Positions 7,036 through 13,932 of a stretch of 21,112 bases of DNA are shown in pieces. Source of the DNA: Bacilli bacterium (GTDB lineage: Bacteria; Bacillota_I; Bacilli_A; RFN20; CAG-288); assembly GCA_022774485.1 (NCBI GenBank), contig JALFLX010000056.1, positions 1 to 21,112 of the forward strand, in the 5' to 3' direction. Position 1 is the first letter of the stretch. The number at the start of each line of letters is the position of its first letter. The notes under the pieces are model-generated. The model ran no database searches, was not told where the DNA came from, and saw only the letters and a list, made by a program, of their open reading frames with translations. The position numbers and the translations under genes were made by a program.

Positions 7036-8848
7036 TCTTGACCTCCTCCATGCCGAAGAACTCCAAGAGATCACCGATTTCTAAATCAAATTTATCGGAG
7101 ATAGTCATACCGCAATCAAATCCCTGCAAAACTTCCTTAACATCATCTTTGAAACGCTTCAAGGAGGTGAGATGAGTCTTCAAAATTAACTCTTTGTTGC
7201 GGTAGATGCGACAAGAGGCATTGGAAGGGACACGGCCTTGGGTAACATAGCATCCTAAGATTTGTCCGACCTTAGAGGCCTTGAACAAGTTTCTGACTTC
7301 TGCATAACCGTAGACAACCTCTTCATAGACAGGGCCTAAGGTACCTCTTAAGGCGGCTTCGATATCCTCTAAGAGCTTGTAGATGATGTTATATTCGCGG
7401 ATTTCGACATGCTCGGATTTGGCAAGTTCTTTTATCGCACTAGAGGCGGAGACAGAAAAGGCTAATACAATCGCGTGAGAAGCGCTGGCTAAGACGATGT
7501 CACCTTGCGAGACATTTCCGCTAGAGCAAGTTAAGATGTTTAACTGAGCACCTTCGACATTAATCTTCTGTAAAGAAGCTTTCAACGCTTCTGCAGAACC
7601 TTGAGTATCAGCTTTTACAATCAAGTTGATGACAGTGTTGTCACCTTCTTTGGCATGCTGGGCGATGCTGGCTAAGGAGGCGCCGTCATCCGTGCCTTTT
7701 CCGATGAGAGCTTGCGCTCTGTTGGCGGCAGCTTCTCTCGCATCTTTTTCATTTTCAAACGCTAAGAAACGGTCACCTGCAATTGGAACACCAGAGATAC
7801 CGGTAACAGAGACAGGAGTAGAGGGACCGGCGCTCTTGAGCGGCTTATTGAACTCGTTGACCATCTTTCTGACTTTGCAGAAGTAAGGTCCGATCGCGAG
7901 CGTATCGCCGACGGAAAGAGTTCCGTTTTGAACTAAGAGAGTCGCTTTCGCACCCTCCTTCTTATCAAGCTCTGCCTCGATAACAGAACCGATTGCAGCT
8001 CTGGAGTTGTTGGCTTTTAAGTCCATGAGCTCCGCTAAGCCTAAGATACCTTCTAAGAGGTCATCGATACCGATGTTTCTCTTGGCGGAAATCGGGAACA
8101 TCATGACATCTCCACCCCAGTCTTCGGCTAAGACATCGCGTTCAGAGAGCTGCTGTTTGACTCTGCCGATATCCGCAGTGGGCTTATCGATCTTGTTGAT
8201 GGCGACAATGATCGGAACTTTGGCTGCTTTGGCGTGGTCGATCGCTTCCACTGTCTGCGGCTTGACACCGTCATCAGCTGCGACGACTAAGACGACAATA
8301 TCGGTCATCTGGGCGCCTCTTGCTCTCATCGCAGTGAAAGCTTCGTGGCCAGGAGTGTCGATGAATGTGATCTTCTTTCCTTGAACGACTTTTTGATAGG
8401 CACCGATCTCTTGGGTGATACCGCCGTGCTCACCACCGGTGATATTGCTGTGGCGGATGCAGTCGATCAAGGTAGTCTTGCCGTGGTCGACATGTCCCAT
8501 AATGGTGACAACCGGAGGACGTCCCTCGTTGTCAGTCTCGCTGTTGAAAATCGGGGCTTTGGTGAAATCATCGACTCCAGAACCGGCTTCTTTCTTGAAA
8601 TCGAGATTGTTGTTGAGACACACTTCTGCGACTAATTCGTCTGTCAGAGGGGTGTTCAAAGAGATCATCTTTCCTTGCATGAGGAAGGATTTGATGGTTT
8701 CAGTAGCAGAGATTCCAGTTCTTTTGCAGAGCTGGTCTAAGGTGATTGTTCCGGTGTAGACAAAGACACCGTTTTGAACCTGGCCTTGGACTTTTTTTCC
8801 GAAACCTGGCTTGCTAGAACTGTTTCTGTTGCGATTAGATTTGCTCAT
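7028..8848 (-). CDS. infB: translation initiation factor IF-2
   Basis: This 606-residue GTPase places initiator fMet-tRNA on the 30S subunit and promotes subunit joining. A short basic N-terminus (1-25) is followed by an IF2_N-type domain at about 28-80. The G domain shows GHVDHGKT at 118-125, DTPGH at 164-168 and NKID at 218-221. The IF2-specific domains and the C-terminal fMet-tRNA-binding domain follow, ending near GDLLEFF. The long linker of E. coli IF2 is missing, giving a compact IF2. The ATG overlaps the ylxQ stop (ATGA) and has GGAGG upstream. It is co-transcribed with nusA and rimP. Confidence 0.97.
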   Translation of the reverse strand: MSKSNRNRNSSSKPGFGKKVQGQVQNGVFVYTGTITLDQLCKRTGISATETIKSFLMQGKMISLNTPLTDELVAEVCLNNNLDFKKEAGSGVDDFTKAPIFNSETDNEGRPPVVTIMGHVDHGKTTLIDCIRHSNITGGEHGGITQEIGAYQKVVQGKKITFIDTPGHEAFTAMRARGAQMTDIVVLVVAADDGVKPQTVEAIDHAKAAKVPIIVAINKIDKPTADIGRVKQQLSERDVLAEDWGGDVMMFPISAKRNIGIDDLLEGILGLAELMDLKANNSRAAIGSVIEAELDKKEGAKATLLVQNGTLSVGDTLAIGPYFCKVRKMVNEFNKPLKSAGPSTPVSVTGISGVPIAGDRFLAFENEKDAREAAANRAQALIGKGTDDGASLASIAQHAKEGDNTVINLIVKADTQGSAEALKASLQKINVEGAQLNILTCSSGNVSQGDIVLASASHAIVLAFSVSASSAIKELAKSEHVEIREYNIIYKLLEDIEAALRGTLGPVYEEVVYGYAEVRNLFKASKVGQILGCYVTQGRVPSNASCRIYRNKELILKTHLTSLKRFKDDVKEVLQGFDCGMTISDKFDLEIGDLLEFFGMEEVKNG

Positions 8849-9174
8849 CTTTGTTCCTCCTTCGTTAACTCTTGCAGCCTGTCGATGACTGCCTTTGCAA
8901 GCGAACGGTTTTGAATGCCGAACGCTTTCAATCTTTTGTATCCTAAGATCAGGGGGATATTGATATCGCCATCGTATGAGAAGAGAGTGAGGTTTGTCTG
9001 TCTCTCTTTTATATCAGCATAGCGTTTTCTATCTTTCTCCTGGCAAGAAGGAAGGATAATCAAGGCGTTGATTTTGCCTTTTTCTAATTTTTCCTCTAAC
9101 TTCATGCCCGTGTAGATGGTGTTGCTTTTTAAAGAAAATCCTAAGTAGGTTTCTAATTTCTGGTCACGCTCCAT
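8845..9174 (-). CDS. ylxQ: L7Ae-family ribosomal protein-like YlxQ
   Basis: This 109-residue protein sits between ylxR and infB, where Bacilli keep the L7Ae/L30e-like YlxQ. The sequence fits loosely: an N-terminal helix, a hydrophobic strand INALIILP, a central helix and the IPLILGYKRLKAFGI segment that matches the L7Ae core. L7Ae proteins bind kink-turn RNA. An in-frame stop closely precedes the ATG at 9174, making it the first usable start; it overlaps ylxR by 11 bases and has no well-spaced Shine-Dalgarno, so coupling is likely. The function of YlxQ in bacteria is poorly defined. Identity rests strongly on position. Confidence 0.8.
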   Translation of the reverse strand: MERDQKLETYLGFSLKSNTIYTGMKLEEKLEKGKINALIILPSCQEKDRKRYADIKERQTNLTLFSYDGDINIPLILGYKRLKAFGIQNRSLAKAVIDRLQELTKEEQR

Positions 9175-9427
9175 GGATAATATTCAATATCTCCTGTAAC
9201 AACTGTTCTCTCTCTTCCTCATCTTTGAGGAAACGGAGTATTTTCTTCGAGCGGAACAGCGAGGTGATCTCCGCTTCATCTCTGTGGAGATAGAAGCCTC
9301 GCTTTCCGGTTTTGTTCTCGTTATCAAGCATGAACTTCCCATCGATTTTCACCAGGCGAATCATCTCTTCTCTCGGAAAGTGTTTCCTGGTGATAAAGTC
9401 CATGCGCATGATGATTGGACGGTTCAC
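9164..9427 (-). CDS. ylxR: YlxR family (DUF448) protein
   Basis: This 87-residue protein lies directly after nusA, the usual place of ylxR. It keeps the family's EEMIRLVKIDGKF segment and a GKRGFYL block matching the conserved GRGAY region. The cysteine pair of some YlxR proteins is absent; MRMDFITRKHF takes the place of the RKCVVxGEM region, and non-cysteine versions are known in Bacilli. YlxR is described as a nucleoid- or RNA-binding regulator in some species. The start is a GTG at 9427, three bases after the nusA stop and without a clear ribosome binding site; an ATG six codons later (9409) is possible but would cut into the conserved N-terminus. Confidence 0.85.
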   Translation of the reverse strand: MNRPIIMRMDFITRKHFPREEMIRLVKIDGKFMLDNENKTGKRGFYLHRDEAEITSLFRSKKILRFLKDEEEREQLLQEILNIIHGA

Positions 9428-9430
9428 TGT

Positions 9431-11263
9431 TTATTTACCGTCGTCATCATCATAGTACTGATCGTACTGGTCGAGATCCTCGTCTTCGTACTGGTCTAAG
9501 TCCTCGTCGAGCATCTCCTCATCTTCGAATTCAGCCAACTCTTCTTCAGTGTAGATTGGCATCGCACCAGCCTGGCTTGCTAAGGAAGGAGCCTGTTCTT
9601 TCTTCTCTTCCTCTTTCTTCTTGTTGCGATAGGAAGAACGAGTTTCACTAGGTCCTTTCTTCTGCTCGAGAGCAGCCTCTAAGGATTCTAAGGAAATCTT
9701 CGGCTTGTTCATGATCTCGATGTGTTCAATCGGTTCTTCTTTCTTCACCGGAGTCTCTTCTTGTTTGACTTCTTCCACAACAGGAGCGGCTTCTTCTTTC
9801 TTCTCTTCTTTGACCTCTTCGATCACTTCTTCGCTTTCTTTCGGAGCAACTTCACTCGTAGCTTCACTTCTCTCTTCTTCCTCTTCGTAGAGCTCTTCAT
9901 CTTCAAGCTCTTCCTCTTCTTTGACCGGTGTCGGTTTGATCAAAGTCGGATCGATGAGACTGACTGCCTTGAGGATTTCCGGAGTCATCATAGCTTTGAC
10001 ACCGGAGGAGATTGCATCATCAGCTTGCATGACAGTGAGTTTGCACTTCGTGAGACGAGAAGCTAAACGGACATTAGAACCGTGGGAGCCGATAGCGACA
10101 CCCTGCGCGCCGTTGTTGACAATGACAGTGACAGCGGGATGGATGTAATCTTTATCGTTCTCAAATTCTTCAAAGTGAACATAAGGATCTAAGAAATCTT
10201 CCGGAATAGTCATTCCGACAATCTCGGCCGGTTTCATAGCTTCGATGATCTGAATCGCCTTGTTGGTGTGATATTTGCAGAAGTCGATCTTCTCACCCTT
10301 TAAGACACTGGTGATGCTTCTTTGACGGCTGGATTCAGGACCGATGCAAGTGCCGATCGGATCGATGTTAGCTGAAGTGGACTCGACAAAGACTTTGGAT
10401 CTGACACCAGGTTCTCTGGCGATGTCTTTGATAAGGACAATTCCTTCTTTGATCTCAGGAATCTCGCGCTCCATGAGCTTTTCAACAAACTTCTTGGAAG
10501 TTCTGTTGACATCCAAAGAGGGCGGGTTAGAATTCTCAGAAACCTTTTCTAAATAGAAGAGGACACGCTCACCGGTGACAAAGTGATCGCCAGGCATGAG
10601 CTTTTGGCTGTCTTTCTTGATGAAGGCATTCGCTTTGCCAAAGGAGAACTCATAAGTTCCGCTATCCTCATCAAATTTTGTGACAGTACCCTCAATCAAA
10701 GAGGCCATTTGATCTTTATAAGTGGATAAAATCGCCTGTCTAGAAGCTTCTTTCAGTTTTCCTAAGTAAAGCTGTTTGACTCTTCTGACATAAGCTTTGT
10801 CAAGTCTTGTGACATCGAAAGGCAGGCGGACGACAGTGCCGTCATCAGCATCTTTCTTGGTGAGACTGTAATAATCTTCCGGAGAAATTTGGTAAGCATC
10901 ATCGACAATGTCATCTTCCGGAGTGATGACCTTTAAATCATAGATGGAGAAACCGCTCAAGTCATCTTTGAATTCAATTTCACACTGGATGAGCTCTTTG
11001 GTTTTCTCATCTTCTTCAGAGAGATCCTTCTCACGGAACAATCCCGGATAAGACCACTCTAAATAAGCCTGTTTCATGCTCTCGACCAAGATGTCAGAAA
11101 TGGCTTCCTGGGTGACCATGGACTCTTTTTGAATCTCGCTTAATGAACCGGCGAACTGATCTGCTGCAATATCTCCGGTGATGAGATTCGTGTTCTTTTT
11201 CTTTCTGCCTCTCTTCTTCGGTTTGGCAATTTCGTCTAAAGCTTCTTTTTCCAATTCAGACAT
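9431..11263 (-). CDS. nusA: transcription termination/antitermination factor NusA with N- and C-terminal extensions
   Basis: This 610-residue NusA binds RNA polymerase and nascent RNA and controls pausing, termination and antitermination. A lysine-rich extension (1 to about 40, with KPKKRGRKKK) precedes the polymerase-binding N-terminal domain (about 41-180). S1 is at about 186-245, KH1 at about 285-345 (GTCIGPESSR) and KH2 at about 376-415 (IGSHGSNVRLASRL). From about residue 448 to the end is a 160-residue acidic, low-complexity tail rich in Glu, Asp and Lys, with two DEDLDQY repeats. Bacilli NusA is usually about 370 residues. The ATG at 11263 is preferred over 11278 because GGAGG, inside the longer reading, lies 8 bases before it. 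rimP ends 26 bases upstream. Confidence 0.95.
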   Translation of the reverse strand: MSELEKEALDEIAKPKKRGRKKKNTNLITGDIAADQFAGSLSEIQKESMVTQEAISDILVESMKQAYLEWSYPGLFREKDLSEEDEKTKELIQCEIEFKDDLSGFSIYDLKVITPEDDIVDDAYQISPEDYYSLTKKDADDGTVVRLPFDVTRLDKAYVRRVKQLYLGKLKEASRQAILSTYKDQMASLIEGTVTKFDEDSGTYEFSFGKANAFIKKDSQKLMPGDHFVTGERVLFYLEKVSENSNPPSLDVNRTSKKFVEKLMEREIPEIKEGIVLIKDIAREPGVRSKVFVESTSANIDPIGTCIGPESSRQRSITSVLKGEKIDFCKYHTNKAIQIIEAMKPAEIVGMTIPEDFLDPYVHFEEFENDKDYIHPAVTVIVNNGAQGVAIGSHGSNVRLASRLTKCKLTVMQADDAISSGVKAMMTPEILKAVSLIDPTLIKPTPVKEEEELEDEELYEEEEERSEATSEVAPKESEEVIEEVKEEKKEEAAPVVEEVKQEETPVKKEEPIEHIEIMNKPKISLESLEAALEQKKGPSETRSSYRNKKKEEEKKEQAPSLASQAGAMPIYTEEELAEFEDEEMLDEDLDQYEDEDLDQYDQYYDDDDGK

Positions 11264-11289
11264 GTTTTCTTCCTCCATCTGTTGTATGT

Positions 11290-11754
11290 TTATGCTTTAT
11301 AACCCATTTTAATCGACAGAACATCCTGCTCTTTCAGCAGAACTTTTGTCCTTTTTCCTTTGATGAAGCAGTGGAATTTTGCAGTATCATCCTTCACTTC
11401 ATCTAAGAATAACGTCTTGACTTCTCCGCTTTCCTTCAATTTGACATCGAGCCACTGCTCTACAAAGGAAGAAAGCTTTTCGAAAGGAATCTTTTTTTCA
11501 GATGCTCCCGACGCAATATCAAGGATATAACCCTCATTATCATCATCAGCAATTTCATCTAAGAGCGGATTTACCATATCTGTGAACGCTTCAATCTCTT
11601 CCATGGTGATGTTGTAGTCGTGATCTAACAAGACCTCGAGGACTTTTCCCATCTCAGGATCGTTGTAGTTTTTGATTGAGACAACTTCCAGTGAGAGCTT
11701 TATCGCTGCCTGATGGAAGATTTCCTCCGCTTTTTGTAAGAAAGATTCGTTCAT
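11290..11754 (-). CDS. rimP: ribosome maturation factor RimP
   Basis: This 154-residue protein is needed for 30S maturation. Family features include the acidic N-terminal domain with YILDIASGASEKKI in place of the usual YxLEVSSPGxxRPL, and a C-terminal SH3-like domain ending in the IKMGYKA strand. The ATG at 11754 has GGAGG four bases upstream. An in-frame ATG 20 codons earlier (11814) would place a terminator-like hairpin inside the coding region and is rejected. It is the first gene of the operon that continues to rbfA. The leader before it is described separately. Confidence 0.93.
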   Translation of the reverse strand: MNESFLQKAEEIFHQAAIKLSLEVVSIKNYNDPEMGKVLEVLLDHDYNITMEEIEAFTDMVNPLLDEIADDDNEGYILDIASGASEKKIPFEKLSSFVEQWLDVKLKESGEVKTLFLDEVKDDTAKFHCFIKGKRTKVLLKEQDVLSIKMGYKA

Positions 11755-11766
11755 GTTTCCTCCGAT

Positions 11767-11805
11767 AAAACAAAGAGTGGACCCCCAAAAAGGAGGTCCA
11801 CTCTT
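11767..11805 (-). terminator. strong terminator-like hairpin in the rimP leader
   Basis: On the minus strand AAGAGTGGACCTCC pairs with GGGGGTCCACTCTT (14 pairs, one of them U-G) around a UUUUU loop, and TGTTTT follows. It ends only a few bases before the rimP Shine-Dalgarno. No gene lies upstream on this strand, so it can only act on the leader of its own operon. The loop-side CCTCC could also pair with the rimP GGAGG. On the plus strand the wobble pair becomes a C-A mismatch and the T-tract is lost, so the minus orientation is favoured. Confidence 0.75.
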
Positions 11806-11825
11806 AATTTCCATTAAGAATGTTC

Positions 11826-11860
11826 GCTAGAAAAACTAGCACTTTGGTAACCAAAGCTAG
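11826..11860 (-). promoter_or_regulatory. overlapping alternative hairpins in the rimP leader
   Basis: On the minus strand CTAG-CTTTGGT pairs with ACCAAAG-(TG)-CTAG and TTTTT follows, a terminator-like shape. The same 3' GCTAG can instead pair with CTAGC just after the T-run, forming GCTAG-TTTTT-CTAGC. The two folds exclude each other. The central CTTTGGT/ACCAAAG palindrome could alternatively be a protein operator serving either divergent operon. Confidence 0.55.
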
Positions 11861-11863
11861 GTT

Positions 11864-11872
11864 ATTTTAGCA
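11864..11872 (-). promoter_or_regulatory. candidate extended -10 for the rimP operon
   Basis: The minus strand reads TGCTAAAAT, an extended -10 pattern. A second candidate lies further upstream: TTGTCA at 11928-11923 with CATAAT at 11907-11902 and a short 15-base spacer. If the second is used, both leader hairpins are fully transcribed; if the first is used, RNA would begin at the edge of the first hairpin. Confidence 0.4.
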
Positions 11873-11921
11873 CAGAATTGAAAAAAGAACCCTTTATTCT
11901 AATTATGCTTTTAAAAAAATA

Positions 11922-12089
11922 ATGACAAAGAGATTGATTTGTAATGAAGAGAACAAAATTGAAAGATTTCATCCAAGCAGCAATGAGAAAAAGCATCATC
12001 ATTCATACGATTTAGGTTCCTATGTTGAAAGCGAGATGCGATATAATAAAACGATTGTGATAAATATGTATATAAATAGGAATAGTAAT
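11922..12089 (+). other. stretch between divergent operons; in-frame upstream extension of the exporter ORF
   Basis: The exporter reading frame stays open for 56 codons upstream of its likely start, back to an ATG at 11922 that has no Shine-Dalgarno. The sequence is more AT-rich than the genes beside it, and its predicted residues (several His, Lys, Asn) do not resemble an exporter N-terminus. I treat it as 5' non-coding DNA. Apart from a possible -10 at 12042-12047 I see no terminator or clear site in it. Confidence 0.4.
12042..12047 (+). promoter_or_regulatory. candidate -10 for the ABC exporter-tautomerase operon
   Basis: TATAAT lies 42 bases before the preferred start at 12090. The TTGAAA at 12025-12030 is too close (11-base spacer) to be a normal -35. 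This would give a leader of about 35 bases containing AGGAA as the ribosome binding site. Confidence 0.35.
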
Positions 12090-13931
12090 ATGATTAAAAA
12101 AACATCAGATTCCTTTAAGCGATATATCCCTCAACTCATCATCGGCCCAATGCTGAAGATGATTGAAGCGGTGTTTGACCTTTTGATCCCTCTTTTTATG
12201 AAAAGCATCATCGACCTCTCTCGAAATGCGATGATGGGACTTTCTCCTCTTTATGGCATGAACGCTATCAGCAGAGGGATTTCTTCCTTCCTACTCTTGT
12301 TTGGTAACTGGGTGGAAAGTCCGACATTGAACTACGCATTGATTGGTGGAACTTTTATTCTCCTGATGGGAATCTTAGGTTTTTTAACCACGATGATCAC
12401 CCAATATGTCGCGGCAAAGACAGCGATTAACTGCGGCTGTGATATCCGCGATGCCTTGTATCGAAAAATCCTCTCATTAGGAAAACAAGATCGTGAGAAT
12501 TTTGGGAACAGCAAATTATTAACCATCTTGAATTCTGATACTTACCAAGTGCAACAGGGTGTCTTAATCTTCATCCGTCTTATCGTCCGTGCACCATTCT
12601 TAATCTTAGGCGCTCTTGTCTTCTCTTTCCTCCTCAACTGGAAAATCGGTCTCATCTTCTTGACGATTATTCCGCTTATCGCTTTTGTTATCTTTGGCAT
12701 CATGAAGAAATCGAGCGAACGCTATCTCTTTATTCAAGGAAAACTCGATGACTTATCCACAAAGACAAGCGATTCGTTACAAGGAGCGAAAGTGATCCGC
12801 GCTTTCTCTACTCAAGAGAGAGAAGAGAAAAATTTCAATAAGAAAGCAGATGCCTATTATGAAGAAGCCTTAGGTGTACAAAAGCTCAACGCCTGGATTA
12901 ATCCTTTAACCTTTTCCATCATCTCCTTAGCGACTTGCTTTGTGGTTCTCTTCGGTGCGATGCCGATTTTTGAATCTTCTGACAACAGCCTCAACACCCA
13001 GTTAGCTAGCACCATCATCACAGAGATCAGTTATCTCCTTCAAATTTTTACCACTTTAGTTCAGCTTACGAATGTCATCATGATTCTGACCAAAGCAAGC
13101 GTCAGCATGAAGAGAATTGATGAAGTGTTTGCAATCAACGAGAAAATCCAAGAGAAAGAAGGAGCAATCTCCTCTTCCTTAGAACCTGGCGAGCTTCTTT
13201 TTGACTTCGATCATGTGTCCTTCAGTTATAAAGAAGGGGGAAATGAAGCTTTAAAAGATCTGAATTTCCGCTTAGAAAAAGGAAAGAGCTTAGGCATCAT
13301 CGGCGGTACAGGTTCTGGTAAAAGCACCCTGATTTACCTGATGCTTCGCTTAGTTGATGCTAGCAAAGGAAAAGTCCTCTACAAAGGGAAAGACATTAAA
13401 GATTATCCGCTTCACGCCTTACGGAAAGAGCAAAGCTTTGTTCCTCAAAAATCCGTGTTATTCAAAGGAACTATTCGCTCCAATCTTCTGATGGCAAATG
13501 AAAACGCCACAGAAGAGAGCATGATACAAGCTCTCAAAGATAGCAAGGCATATGAATTTGTCTCAAAGTACGATGACTTCTTAGACCACGAAGTCGAAGA
13601 AGGGGGAAGAAACTTCTCCGGCGGCCAGCGGCAGAGATTATGTATCGCTAGAGCTCTTATGGTAAATCCTGAAGTCATCATCTTAGATGACTCCACCTCT
13701 GCCTTAGATCTTCTCACCGATTACCAAGTCAGGAAAAACATCCACGACCGCTTTGTCAACACGAGCAAAGTCATCGTCTCTCAGCGTGTCTCCACTGTCA
13801 AAGATTGCGATCTCATCCTTGTCTTAGAAGGCGGAAGAATCATCGCCCAAGGCGACCATGAAACGCTACTTAACACCTGTGAAGTCTATCAGAGCACTTA
13901 CGAAAGTCAGACCAAAAAGGAGGCGGATTGA
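12090..13931 (+). CDS. heterodimeric ABC exporter subunit with degenerate ATPase site (BmrC/LmrC-like)
   Basis: This 613-residue half-transporter has an N-terminal six-helix membrane domain (about 1-340) and a C-terminal ATPase domain. Walker A GGTGSGKST starts at residue 405, the signature is FSGGQ at 509-513, Walker B ends in Asp533 followed by Asp534 where a catalytic Glu is normal, and the switch position is Gln565 instead of His. This is the degenerate-site half known from heterodimeric exporters such as TM287/288 and BmrCD. An insertion-like loop, residues about 47-70 between TM1 and TM2, is typical of this half. The start at 12090 has AGGAA eight bases upstream and begins on MIKKTSDSFKRYIP, the usual N-terminus; a 56-residue longer reading is unlikely. 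The partner gene starts one base later. Confidence 0.92.
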   Translation: MIKKTSDSFKRYIPQLIIGPMLKMIEAVFDLLIPLFMKSIIDLSRNAMMGLSPLYGMNAISRGISSFLLLFGNWVESPTLNYALIGGTFILLMGILGFLTTMITQYVAAKTAINCGCDIRDALYRKILSLGKQDRENFGNSKLLTILNSDTYQVQQGVLIFIRLIVRAPFLILGALVFSFLLNWKIGLIFLTIIPLIAFVIFGIMKKSSERYLFIQGKLDDLSTKTSDSLQGAKVIRAFSTQEREEKNFNKKADAYYEEALGVQKLNAWINPLTFSIISLATCFVVLFGAMPIFESSDNSLNTQLASTIITEISYLLQIFTTLVQLTNVIMILTKASVSMKRIDEVFAINEKIQEKEGAISSSLEPGELLFDFDHVSFSYKEGGNEALKDLNFRLEKGKSLGIIGGTGSGKSTLIYLMLRLVDASKGKVLYKGKDIKDYPLHALRKEQSFVPQKSVLFKGTIRSNLLMANENATEESMIQALKDSKAYEFVSKYDDFLDHEVEEGGRNFSGGQRQRLCIARALMVNPEVIILDDSTSALDLLTDYQVRKNIHDRFVNTSKVIVSQRVSTVKDCDLILVLEGGRIIAQGDHETLLNTCEVYQSTYESQTKKEAD

Positions 13932-13932
13932 T

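Noticed and set aside
9164..9427. Loss of the YlxR cysteines as a novel variant
   Set aside because: Other Bacilli YlxR proteins are also known without this Cys pair, so the absence is not remarkable by itself.
11842..11856. The CTTTGGT/ACCAAAG palindrome as a transposon end or attachment site
   Set aside because: There is no second copy, no target duplication and no integrase or transposase in the window; a leader hairpin or operator is simpler.
11985..12000. A 16-base exact repeat (GAGAAAAAGCATCATC) shared with 19620-19635
   Set aside because: Flanks differ at once, the two copies are read in different frames, and the motif is built from common codons; chance is a sufficient explanation.
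11944..12015. A 23-codon ORF before the exporter genes as a regulatory leader peptide
   Set aside because: It has no convincing ribosome binding site and no terminator or antiterminator between it and the exporter start.
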